This document shows, piece by piece, positions 49,986 through 60,179 of a DNA stretch of 64,000 bases (its first letter is position 1; each line of letters opens with the position of its first letter). Origin of the DNA: Cardinalis cardinalis (taxonomy: Eukaryota > Chordata > Aves > Passeriformes > Cardinalidae); contig JACDOX010000021.1 of the NCBI GenBank assembly GCA_014549065.1, positions 2,404,084 to 2,468,083 on the forward strand, in the 5' to 3' direction. A program made the translations under genes and the position numbers. The notes under the pieces were generated by a model. It was not told the DNA's origin, made no database searches, and saw only the letters and a list, made by a program, of their open reading frames with translations.

Positions 49986-49991
49986 GGGACC
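49986..49991. repeat. right 6-bp target-site duplication (GGGACC)
   Basis: Identical to 49502-49507. It defines the LTR end at 49985. Confidence 0.9.
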
Positions 49992-51163
49992 CACCTTTAG
50001 CTGGGAACCCAGAGCAGCAACTACAAGTTACCAAATTNCCAGGTGTCCCCATGCCTGGGAGGCACCAGTCCATGTATCCCATCTCTGAACACCAGATCTG
50101 GCCACCAAGTGGCCTCCTTCCACACCTCCAAGTCAAATCCCTTGTGGAGTTCACACACCAAGAACCAGCACCCAGCTTCACTCCCCCTGCAAAGCAGACC
50201 AGTATCTATATATCTTTAAAAACTTGGATTTAAATCACTTCACAGGATGTCTGTCTTCCTCTTAGGACTGCCTTCCACAGATCAGATAAATTTCCAAACT
50301 TGTTGGAAATTTTTGTGGCCCTATTTTTCTCTTTTGTCAAGCCTGCTGAGGCAAGGGGACAATATTTCTGTCTACACTGTATTTCACAGGAGCAGTGCAA
50401 TAAAATATGTTCGTATGAATTGTCATATCTCTGGAATATATGAATTCTCATAAACTCACCAGATGTTTTGAAGCAAGCACTAGCTTTTAATTGGGACACT
50501 TAAACTCTAAAAGGCCAATATCCAAAGGCACTCTGATTCTTATTTATTTCAGCCTTTTTACATTTTATAAAGAAAGGAATAGAAACTTTTTTGCCTGGCT
50601 TTAGAGACAAAAAAAAAGGCACAAAGTTTTCATTCCATTAATATTTTTTAATAGAAAGATGAAAGTTATAGAAAAATGAAACTGAAAGAATTCAAAGAGC
50701 TTTAGTCCTACAAAAACAAAATTCCCAAGGAAATCCTCCATAAGCATAACCACAAAATATTTATGGCCACAAAGTAAGGACATAATTTCTTTTCTGAATT
50801 AAGGAACAAAATATTTGTAAACTAGAAGCATTAGAATAAAGGTCTCTCCTGAATGGGCTGGGTTGATTATAACCNTATCAGCACAGCAGGATTGAAACAG
50901 TTAAAACTGCATTTTCAAAATTGCAATGGCAAAGTGACACCTATACATCCACTGGACTTCAAAACAAGTCACTGAGTACTTCAGGAAATCTAAAACAGCG
51001 CTGGGCACTTACCTCCAGTCGTGTGAGTCCATCTGTAGGGCTCTGCTGGTCATAATGGGAGTTGAGGGAAATTGTTTACCTGCAAACATCTGAAATGTCT
51101 TAATTTTGACAAGCAAGGAATCTCATCCAATCTGTAAAACCACAGCCCACAGCACCAAGCAGC
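49992..51163. other. unique DNA between two inverted LTR copies
   Basis: No gene or retroviral interior recognised, so the flanking LTRs are independent insertions rather than the ends of one provirus (they are also in opposite orientation). Confidence 0.5.
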
Positions 51164-51196
51164 ATGTAAATTCAATGTAAATTCAATGTAAATTCA
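51164..51196. repeat. 11-bp tandem repeat, three copies
   Basis: Three perfect copies of ATGTAAATTCA, followed by a partial fourth (ATGT). Confidence 0.97.
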
Positions 51197-51306
51197 ATGT
51201 CAGTGCTGGTCACTGAACCTCAAAATCCCAAGGAATACGGCTCAGAGGACTTTTGGAAGATGAATGACCCTGTCCTTTTTCCCTGTGACATGGGATCAAT
51301 CTTACC

Positions 51307-51837
51307 TGCAATATTTTTCACCAGAGTTTAGCCAACCTCCCATTACAAAAAATNCCAAATGTGAAAATAACTCCTGTCACCATGATATTTTCTGAAAAAT
51401 CCTCTTGCCAANGATTTTCTCCTGGGAAACTCCAGAGAAGCCTCAGAGAGGAATGAAAACAATAATTATCTGATTGCTGNTCCTGTGTTTGCTGCTTTGG
51501 AATGTGGCTTGGACTTTGTTTANCAACAGGTGAATGTTTGATTGGTTCCATGTGAATTGTTTTTACTTAATGACCAATCACCATGAGCTGTGTCACACTC
51601 TGAGGAGTCAGCCACGAGCTTTCATTATCATTATTTTCTTGCCTTCTGATGTATCCTTTCTATTTTTTTAGTAATTAATATAATATAATATAATATAATA
51701 TAATATAATATAATATAATATAATATAATATAATATAATATAATATAATATAATATAATATAATATAATANGCCTTCTGAGAACATGGAGTCAAATTCTC
51801 ATCTCTCACCTTGTCCTGGGGACCTCACAACACCACA
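51307..51837 (-). mobile_element. solo LTR (same family, long form, microsatellite-expanded)
   Basis: Minus-strand copy of the family. Its 5' end is the reverse complement of CCTCACAACACCACA at about 51823-51837. It shares the 73-bp extra 3' module with the copy at 49508 (CCTCCCATTACAAAAAAT and CAAATGTGAAAATAACTCC lie left of TGTCACCATGATAT at 51376). The last ~12 bp differ from the expected TGTCACCATGATATTTTC, so the 3' terminus is altered and no duplication was confirmed. Like the copy at 15760, it carries an expanded TATTA-class run at the same internal site. It is in inverted orientation relative to the copy 1.3 kb away. Confidence 0.88.
51676..51770. repeat. (TAATA)n microsatellite inside the LTR
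   Basis: About 19 near-perfect pentanucleotide units ending at an ambiguous base (51771). In LTR sense this is the same unit and position as the run at 15836-16014. Confidence 0.95.
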
Positions 51838-52106
51838 AACTCCTTGAAATCCTCTTTCCCACAGAAGTCTGTTGTGATCTGAATACCCTGATGAACAACT
51901 TAAGGTGCTTTTTTTACCCAGACCTGTCAGAGGTTCACGGCACNACTNCAGAAGCAGCCTGAGCANTGATTGCAGGAGCACAACAGGAAANTTGAAATTC
52001 TTTTGCATCACTGGGCCCAGTGAGTGGTACAAGGTCCATTCAAGCACGAGTCACAGAGGACATGCGTCCATCTGATCTGACTCCATCCACACTGCTGCCT
52101 TCCCAG
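51838..52106. other. unique DNA before the candidate terminal exon
   Basis: Nothing recognised. Several n positions lie at 51944-51991. Confidence 0.4.
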
Positions 52107-52210
52107 TGTACCTGCCTTGGCAAAAGGAATTTGGAAAATCCTCCAGAGACATTGGCCATCCCTGGATATACAAGTTGGGCTCGGCAGAGAAACACATTAT
52201 TTCATTATGA
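52107..52210 (+). CDS. candidate terminal exon C of the plus-strand gene
   Basis: A good acceptor (CTGCTGCCTTCCCAG|TG) followed by a phase-1 frame, matching the phase-1 donor of exon B (split codon G+TG gives Val). The peptide reads YLPWQKEFGKSSRD then IGHPWIYKLGSAEKHIISL and stops at TGA (52208-52210). It is basic and aromatic-rich with no membrane segment. A donor-like ATAAAG|GTAAAA lies at 52243/52244, so the segment could instead be an internal exon in another frame. That frame is open across the interval but needs phase 2 at the acceptor. An AATAAA lies about 600 bp on (52807-52812). Hypothesis only. Confidence 0.3.
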
Positions 52211-52282
52211 TCAAACTGACACTATATTGCTGCACAGATAAAGGTAAAAATGCTAGAAACTGTCTGGGAGCCGGGGATACTT
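52211..52282. other. possible start of the 3' UTR of the candidate gene
   Basis: No repeat signature. It includes the unused donor-like GTAAAA at 52244. Confidence 0.2.
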
Positions 52283-52283
52283 C

Positions 52284-52332
52284 GTGTCCTTCATGGATGG
52301 GTGGATGGATTGATGGATGGACAGATAGATAC
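52284..52332. repeat. (GGAT)n-like microsatellite
   Basis: Imperfect GGAT/TGGA and GATA units (ATGGATGGGTGGATGGATTG..). Simple repeat. Confidence 0.85.
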
Positions 52333-54165
52333 TGTACAACATATTCCCATAACTGGATTTAAGAAAGCCCACAATAGTCAAAAGCAACCTCCAAGTAATA
52401 AGAAATACCAGGATTAAAGCAAGTCAAATTTTCTGTGCACTCAGTTGGAGAATGCCATGGTAATGATCCTCCTGGACCTCAGTGTAGTGTCAGAACTAGG
52501 CTGGAAAGGTATTTCCATGTCGTGCCTGACTCAAAATCAATCTAGGACTAAAATTTCAGGATATTATTTCCTTGTCAACCTCATCTCTCAGCAGGAACGT
52601 GTTCTATGTCAATATTTTGGTACTGGGATTTCTGCAAGTCCATCCCAAACTGTGACTTTAAAAGGGCAGAATAACCACTTTTAAGTGGTTGATCACAAAT
52701 CACTGATAAACAGAAAAGACCTCCCAACAAAGTTTGAGGAATTCTTCTGCAAGATAGATGTGTTTCTGCTTAAGAGTTAAAAAAAATTGTCCCTATTTTC
52801 ACTAAAAATAAAACACAATATTTTTTCCTTGCCTTATACTTGAAAAACATTAAACTTTCCTTGACATAATTTCCTTGCAGAATTAATTCTGAGGCAGACA
52901 CTTGGCACGAGATATTTGAGTCCAAACAAGTCACATTTATCACAGGTATGAGTGTCTGAAAACAGGTCCTTGTAATGGAAAGTGTCAGGCAACCTTAAAT
53001 ACACAGACCTNTTGGCCTGCCTGCAATGCAGCTTCTAAATGAAACAATCATTTCATCTCAGAGGTTTCAAAATCCAGCCTGTAAAACTTCCTCCCAGGCT
53101 TTCAGACAGGCAGCTTTTGTGCTTTAGCCATAGGTCAAACCTGTTACAAACACAGTTTTTTTCCTCCAACTTTGTGTCTCATAATCACTGGACAGTGAAG
53201 TTTTTACAGGCAGCAATACGCAGACCTGGAATATTCTTTGGTAATAGCTTTTTCCAGAGCAGGAGAAATTTTGAAGGTGTCACTTCCACTGGCTAAAATT
53301 TTATACTGAGATTATTTAAATCAGCTTTTTCTCAAATTCTGCCTCCTTGCTTGCTTTCCTTTCCTCCTTTCCTTTCCTGATAAAGGTGACATATTCCATA
53401 AGGACTGAAAGTGAATTCTCATGCTACTTAAATGCTGGGCAATGCCTTTATTTAATGCTTGCTCCCTGTCTTTAGAATTAAATAAGAAGATTTTTCAAAG
53501 GCTCTTACTCTGACTGGGACATTTTTCATCTTCTGGAAATTAAATACTTTTAGCATCTTGAAATGTGTTCTAAGCCAAGGGTATCAAAGCATGCTGTATC
53601 AAACTTTAAATTTTAACATTATTTCAGAGGTGAAAACTCCTGTATTGACTTCATCTTGCTCCAGGTGAGCTGTCCTTTCCTTTCAAGAGGATTTGAAAGA
53701 CAAAATCTTCTTCCTTTACCTACAGATATTGCTCTAATGATTCATCTCCATCTAACCCAGTAAATATGACAGGGGCATAATCCTCAGTGGTCTGTGCAGG
53801 GCAGCATTTATAGGTTCTGCTCTCCAGAACAGGTTTATGGAGCTGAACTTTCTGTAAGCACATAAACCTGTGCCCTGCCATAAGTCTGTAAAGCAACAGC
53901 TCAGTCCTACTGCTAGAAGAGGGAGGAAAAGCGAAAGAGGAAAAGCAAAGCATAAAATTTTTTTAAAAATTATTTAGCTACAATTGTTTTCACATTGGGG
54001 AAATCTTTAAAGAAGAAATTATGCACAGCAGTTGTTGGGGAAGATCAGTCAATGCTATCATGAGTTTGGAAAAAGTTCTCTCTTAATTTATGCAAAATTT
54101 AAGCCTGCTGTGTAAACTATGTGGGAACTTACTTGAAATATCGATGTTTAAAATGGCACTCTCAG
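52333..54165. other. unique AT-rich DNA
   Basis: No gene or transposon recognised. There is a pyrimidine-rich patch at 53343-53380. AATAAA at 52807-52812 could serve the candidate plus-strand gene. Confidence 0.4.
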
Positions 54166-54212
54166 TCCTTCATTTTCTTCCTTTCTTTCTTTCCTTTTTT
54201 TTGTTTTTTTCT
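54166..54212. repeat. pyrimidine tract with (TTTC)n
   Basis: CTTT/TTTC units followed by T runs. Simple repeat. Confidence 0.85.
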
Positions 54213-54735
54213 AAGAACATTTAGTGAAATTTATGTTGACAAGCTGCAGACAGAATGATAGAGTGGCCCTTTTCTGATCTGCAGTTAGAAGTCATTTGCA
54301 TCCCTCCACCTCACTCTCTTCTTTCCACAAAAGGAAGTTTCTTTAACTCAGTTATCAATCAACAAAAGCTCTGAAGGGCTATTTCATACAACAATTTGTT
54401 AAAGTGACGCCAGTGGTATCAAACACACAGCTCTTCTGTAATAGCCTGAAAAGATCCATGTCACTGGGTTATTAATTGGAAAAGGAAAATATTTTAAAGC
54501 CATTAGCATTGACTGCCTTTGCTTCCAAAGAGAAATTTTTTTTCTCCAAAATTACTATTCCTTCTACTTTTTCATTGCTGTTCCAAAAGCTGGAAGTTTA
54601 GCCATCTATATTATCAAAACTCATTTTTACAAGTGATGCCTATCAATACAAATTTTAAAAACAAAACATCAAACTTCAATAAAAAAGCTAAGGAAGCAAA
54701 TAAATTAATGAANGTTGTGCCCATTGACCAGGGAG

Positions 54736-54820
54736 TATGGTTTTGTATTTATTATAGGACAAATACAAGCAGTAAAATAATATGGTTTTGTGTTTATTAT
54801 ATGACAAATACAAGCAGTAG
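54736..54820. repeat. 45-bp imperfect tandem duplication
   Basis: Two adjacent units starting TATGGTTTTGTRTTTATTATA and containing GACAAATACAAGCAGTA (54736-54780 and 54781-about 54820) differ at a few positions. The period is a multiple of three, so it yields a repeated peptide in any frame, but there is no sign of coding. Confidence 0.93.
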
Positions 54821-55104
54821 TATATGGGTTGTATAACAATTAGACATACAGGGGAATTTAGAACTGCATTTCTTAGGAANTGTGAAAATGTACAAAGTGC
54901 TGACTTGTTTTTAAGTTTGTTAAGTACTGGTTGAGGCACACCAGGTGTGTTTTTGGAGAGATTTTCNCCCAGAGAAAGGTCAGCTGTTCACTGGCCATGT
55001 CAGTGATGGGGACAGAGGTTTTGAGCTGGCAGAGTGCTCTATGGCCCAAAATCCTTCCCCGTCCCAGTAAATCCAAGTGTGCACTGACCCATGCTGTACA
55101 CACA

Positions 55105-55665
55105 GAATCAAAGAATTAGGGGCTGGTTTGGGTTGGAAGGGATCCTAAATACCATGTAATTCATTCCATGGGCAGGGACACCTTCCACTGTCCCAGGCTG
55201 CTCCATCCAACCTGCCCTTGGACACTTCCAGGGATGGGGCATCCACAGCTTCTCTGGGCAGCCTGTGCCAGGGCCTCCCCACCCTCACAGAGAACATTCT
55301 GTNCCCAATATCCNATCTAAACCTGCCCTCTTTCAGTTTNAAGTCCTTCCCCCTTGTCCTGTCACTTCCAGGCTCTTGCCCCACCTGTCCTGTGGATTCC
55401 CTCAGGCACTGGGAGGGCACAGTGAGGTCACTCCTTTGCTTTTCCAGGCTGGACAATCCCAGTTCTCCCAGCCTTTCCTCCCAGCAGAGCTGCTCCATCC
55501 CTCTGATCCTGATGCCTCNTCTGGATTCACTCCAGCAGCTCCACATCCTTCCAGTGCTGGGTCCCAGATCTGGACACAGCTCTGCAGGTGGGGTCTCACC
55601 TCAGCAGGGCAAAGGGGCAGAATCCCCTCCCTCACCCTCCCCACACTGCCTTTTATGCACATCCC
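55105..55665 (-). mobile_element. CR1 LINE, 3' fragment (~560 bp, longest in window)
   Basis: The plus strand gives the reverse complement of a CR1 end with near-consensus blocks: ACAGAATCAAAGAATTAGG, TTTGGGTTGGAAGGGATCC, CCATGGGCAGGGACACC, GGGGCATCCACAGCTTCTCTGG, GTCCTTCCCCCTTGTCCTGTCA, CAGCAGAGCTGCTCC and CTGGACACAGCTCTGCAGG. It covers the 3' UTR and the last part of the RT frame. Overlapping open frames on both strands are readings of this element. Confidence 0.97.
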
Positions 55666-57795
55666 TTTTTGCCCCTGTATGGTACCACCTGTACACCAAG
55701 AAACCCAGACTATATTTGAAAACTTGTAATGGTATCCCCCTGGTTTAGCAGCGTTGATAAAGCTCAGTAAGTTCTTTGACATGACAAAATAACCAGACTG
55801 TCTTTAGCCANTGTGCTCTGATTCTCCTAGGACTCATAACTTGGATTATTTCTTCAAACATCACTTTTATCTCAATGCCTTGAGTGGGGTCATCTCCCAT
55901 ACTGAGTTATTCACCAATATGTTTGCAGAACTGGGACAAAGGTGGCATATTTTCACCCTGTGGAGGAGTTAGTCTTGGCATTTTCCCATTATTCCAGTGA
56001 TAAATTTTCCTAAGGGTCCCTTTCTTTCTGTCTGAACTCCATAGTGTATACCCTTATTAAAGGAAATTTCTTTAAAGGTCCTTTGGCTACAAAAAAATGG
56101 AGACGCCTTTGTTGTNGGAGTGAAGGCACATTCTTTGAAAGTGTGTTGCATCACAGTGGGACTGAAGTGCAAACTTTTCCAAATTTTAAAGAGATGTTTG
56201 GGTGCAGATCCTTTTATAGCTAAAAAATCATAAACATAAAGGTGAGAACTGCAGATTAAGANGAAGAAATATAGAGGCAGACACGCTATTTTGCAAGGAG
56301 TTTAAGCTATTTGAATAACAAATAGCTCTTCACCTGGTGTTAGGATGACTAATAGCCCAGATAAAAAGCAGTATTTGGGTGCATAAACCANATTTTAATG
56401 GATTTCAGCTGCTTATTTCCAGAATTTTAGTCAAAGCAACAGAGTGCCTCTAACACTTCAGAGCTGTTTAGGGCAGGAATGACCCATCTGGGTGAATTAT
56501 CACATCAGCTCAGGGGACAATTGGTTCTCCTCACTGCAATTATTTCTCCACAGAGCCAATGAGGTGACCCTTCCCTATGACATCACAAAGAGCTCTCTGT
56601 TAAAGTTCTATATCCTCTCTTCTCCATCCTGTTTCATTTCCCTCTGCTGTTTTTTTCTCATCCAGTCCAGTAGCAGAACCCTTGTGAAGTTTGGGATGCA
56701 GTTCTTTAGAATCATTGCTCAATGCAGCTTTTCTCTGGATCAGACAGAATTGGCTGTGAGAAGCTTCAAACTGAANATGCATCACATGTGTAAATGGTCC
56801 CATTTCAAAGCTCTAAATTAATATATGCATGCAATCATGCTGAGCCTATTACTGCAACAATGTACAAGGCAGTAAATAAAGTCTGGCATAAAACTTTATG
56901 CACTTTCTTCCTCCAGTTGGAAGAAAAATAATACAAATCAAGACTGGGTGTTAAAAGACTGGTAAAATGAGGATAGGTAAGAAGAGAAAAATCACATATC
57001 AAATTCCCCCAGCTGGAATATCTGAGTAAGAGTTCATTGTAAATCTGCACAGAGGGCAAAGAGGCAGGAAAGGGGAGGGCTGGGNGCTGTCTCCACTGTG
57101 CTGCTTTGCTGCAGGTGCTCCAGAGGCACTTGGGATGCGCATGGAGCTGTGGAGCTGGGAGTTGCCATCAAGGATGAACACACAACCTGCCTGCAATCAT
57201 CTGGAGAAAGCTGTTTTTCTTGCCACCATCAAACCCTGATGCAACAATTTAATCCACTCTCTTTTTCAAGTGGATGAAAGTGATATCTTTTGCTATTGGG
57301 CCCTCAAATGAAATAAAACATTGCTGGTTNGAGCTTGTCAAATCAGTCCTTTCATGAATTTTGATTGGTTTCCCTGGAAACACTGGCAAACTCCATTTAG
57401 CACCAGGGTCCATGCCTGAACAAAGGAACTGCTGAATGAAGTCACAGCATCTTCCTGCCATGTGCATGGCAGAGAGATGCATTTTCAAATAACACTGGTA
57501 ATTAAGTGTTTGTGTGAACATGCACAGTGATGTGAGTGCACTGGAGAGCCAAGAAATTGGGCAAGAAGCATCCGTCTGTTCCAATTCAGAGAAAGGAAAA
57601 AATNAAGCATACATTAAGTGAAATATATGCATTGCTGTTGGGAATAGAGCTGTACTCTTATTTAATATGGAAATTTTAAAATTAGATTGATTTGCAAGAC
57701 AGAGAAGTCTGAAGAAATGGAGTCTTTCCAAGGAAACTGAGAAGNTCAGTGTCTCTGAATTCTCTGTGTTTTATCACTGGCCAAGGTGATAACAA
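55666..57795. other. unique AT-rich DNA
   Basis: No gene recognised. The 160-codon minus-strand frame at 57249-57731 has no conserved features. Confidence 0.4.
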
Positions 57796-57802
57796 TTGCT
57801 TT

Positions 57803-58062
57803 CATTCAATGGCCTGAAGTTGTGTCAGGGGAGGTTTGTGTTGGGTATCAGGAAAAGGTTCTTCCCCAGAGGGTGGCTGGGCACTGAGCAGGCTCCCCAG
57901 GGCAGTGGTCACAGCACCAGCCTGGCAGAGCTCAAGGGGTGTTTGGACAATGCTCTAGGGCACAGGGGACTCTTGGGGATGGGGCTGTGCAGGGCCAGGA
58001 GCTGGACTGAATAATCCTGGTGAATCCCTTCCAACTCAGGATATTCTGTGGTTCTGTGACTC
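57803..58062 (+). mobile_element. CR1 LINE, 3' tail of a different subfamily
   Basis: Sense-strand CR1 end: GGGGAGGTTTGTGTTGGGTATC, AGGAAAAGGTTCTTCCCCAG, GGGCACTGAGCAGGCTCCCC, GGCAGTGGTCACAGCACCAGC, AGCTCAAGGGGTGTTTGGACA, CAGGAGCTGGACTGAATAATCC and a terminal GTGGTTCTGTGAC. The 'GGACAATGCTCT' and 'GAGCTGGACT' blocks differ from the other tails in the window. Confidence 0.92.
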
Positions 58063-58337
58063 CTCTTGCTGCTTCTTCTCCAGCGGCCCTGGTGGCACTC
58101 TCCTCTTCACAAGCATCAACTCTACTGTTGCTCTCATTCGTGTTATTGGGAACAACACCAGGAAACTGATGGAGTTCTACTGCTATAAAATAACATAAAG
58201 AGCAAAGTAAAGCATGTTTTCTCTCCAAGGCTTGTTTCACAGCCTAGTGGGTTAATATATCAGAACTAATTAGCAGTCTGATGAGAACCTCATGCAACAG
58301 TATGGAGTACTTGTGTGCTGAATGCAGGAGACAACAG

Positions 58338-58391
58338 TTACTGCATCCAGATGAAGGTGACAGAAGAGCTCACCTTCATCTGCATGCAATA
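58338..58391. repeat. compact hairpin: 23-bp arms, 9-nt loop
   Basis: The left arm (58338-58360) contains TGCATCCAGATGAAGGTGA. The right arm (58370-58392) contains TCACCTTCATCTGCATGCA. The inner 19 bp pair with one mismatch, and pairing extends a few bases outward (TTA/TAA). The loop is CAGAAGAGC. The geometry resembles a small-RNA precursor, but there is no evidence of expression. Confidence 0.9.
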
Positions 58392-58749
58392 AGCAGAAAT
58401 GTAGGCTTTTTGAATTTTAAGGATCCATTATTAAATACATTGAAACCAAATATATTTTACTGCTTGTCAAATGCTAAGTACAGTGACCAGGAATGAAAAC
58501 AACAATGCCTGAAAAATGCCAAGGCTTTACAGANGTGATTTTTTTAAACGTTTTTCCCCGTTGTTGGGTGTTGCCTGCTTTGTGAGAATTGAACGTGATT
58601 TTTATCTTTCTGGATTCATTGTCCTAATCAGAGTCAGTGCTGGCACTGCTCATAATCAGCNATCATGAGCAATATGGGGGGAGGTGAGAACATGCAAGAC
58701 TTGTCCTGTTTGTGCTGAATTTAAAGCCATGGAATGATGTAGGTGTTAG

Positions 58750-58792
58750 TTTTGTTTTTTTTTTTGGTTGGTTGGTTGGTTTGGTGGCTTTT
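58750..58792. repeat. T run with (GGTT)n
   Basis: T runs flank four GGTT units. Simple sequence. Confidence 0.9.
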
Positions 58793-58799
58793 TTTTTTA

Positions 58800-59765
58800 T
58801 GAACAGGAAATGTGAAGTTGAATATTTAATATAATATAAAACAAAGCGGTTACTTGAACCTTTTCCTTGAAATATTTTACAAACTTTTGCTATTTTTGCA
58901 AGTGTTTCTTACAGGTGCTTGACTGGCAGAGTAAATCAGCTGCATAAGTGATTTTTTCATGACGGATTTGAGTAGTATCCCACAGAGTGCTCATTTAATA
59001 ACTTGTATCTTCTTTACTTAGAAAAGTTCCTTAAACACAGTGAAGGTTTCAGACCATGGAACCAAAAAGGNCCAGAGGTGACTAATTCCTGCACAGAGGT
59101 GACTGAGAGCAGGAGAGAGATGAAATTCCTAATGCAGATTTTTTTTTCCTGGAGATTCCTCTGCTGTTTATCATAATGGATTTTAAGATTTCTGTCAGAA
59201 TCCTGAATTTTCACAGTCAGCATCTCGAGAACAAATGCTGCGTATTCATTCCTACATTCCATGATTTCTCAAGTTTTTTTGTTTTAACAGTTCTGCCGTC
59301 CTTTAGATTGTGGGGAAAAGGNAGAGTTTAAGTCAATAAAAAAGGGAGGAAATAATTCTCTCTTTAAACCCTGTATGTATTAATGAAGATGTAAAGTAGA
59401 AAATTATGCAAAAGAGAATTATGTGTATGTAATCATGATGATTTCCTCTTTCCCCTACACAGGAACATTAAATAAAATGAAGTGTTAGGAGAGTCAAACT
59501 GGACAATATGTTGTATTCACCCACTGCATGTCAGAAAGCCAATAAATTGTTTCCCAGGGAAGGCTGTGGAAACAGGGAAAGTATCAGGGATATTTGCAGG
59601 GATAACGAGGTGAGTTGGGTTTCCATGGCAAGGGGCAGCAGAGACAGGGCCTGATGGAGTGACACAGTCCCCATCCCCCTGTGCCACTGCAGAAAAGGAC
59701 GTAGGGAATTTGGGAGTGAAATTGAGCCTGTGAAGAAGAGAGTGNTGGGAAGGTGTGTGGCATTC
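58800..59765. other. unique AT-rich DNA
   Basis: Nothing recognised. Confidence 0.45.
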
Positions 59766-60175
59766 ACATTCCCTGAACATGATTCCTTCACCCAGGGTTT
59801 TTCTCCTGGGAAGCTGAAAGGCAGTGAGAGAGGCCTCAGGGAAAAGGAAAACAATTCTTATCTCATTTGCTTCTCCTGTGTTGTGCTCATGTGGAATGTG
59901 TTTGGAGATTGTTTACCCACAGGTGNTTGTTNCATTGNATTCTGCTGNGAGTTGTTTTCACTCTTTGGCCAATCAGGGCCAAGCTGTGTTGGGACTCTGG
60001 AAAGAGTCANGAGTTTTCATTATTATCTTTTTAGCCTTCTGTAAGTATCCTTTCTGTATTCTTTAGTATAGTTTAGTATAGTATTCTTTAATATAATATA
60101 GTATTATAAACTAATAAATTAGCCTTCTGAAAAGATGGAGTCCTCCTCATCATTCTCTCCCCTTGTTGGGGTTGC
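59766..60175 (-). mobile_element. LTR, diverged fourth copy of the class II-like family
   Basis: It aligns in order with the minus-strand copy at 51307: TTTTTCTCCTGGGAAGCTGA, AACAATTCTTATCT, CTCCTGTGTT, GGAATGTG-TTGGA-ATTGTTTACCCACAGGTG, TTTGGCCAATCAGGG, GAGTTTTCATTATTATC, GCCTTCTGTAAGTATCCTTTCT and AGCCTTCTGAAAAGATGGAGTCC. The A/T block at 60060-60120 is irregular, not expanded. It is more diverged than the other three copies and so older. Exact ends and duplications were not resolved. Confidence 0.8.
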
Positions 60176-60179
60176 CTGC

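Noticed and set aside
49508..51837. The two LTRs as ends of a single provirus
   Set aside because: They are in opposite orientation, the left copy has its own complete target duplication, and no retroviral interior lies between them.
55145..55782. Several overlapping open frames of 126-176 codons on both strands
   Set aside because: All lie in the CR1 3' fragment. Simultaneous openness in several frames reflects its GC-rich composition.
57249..57731. 160-codon minus-strand open frame
   Set aside because: Leu/Phe/Ser-rich noise-like composition, no splice or polyadenylation context and no recognisable domain.
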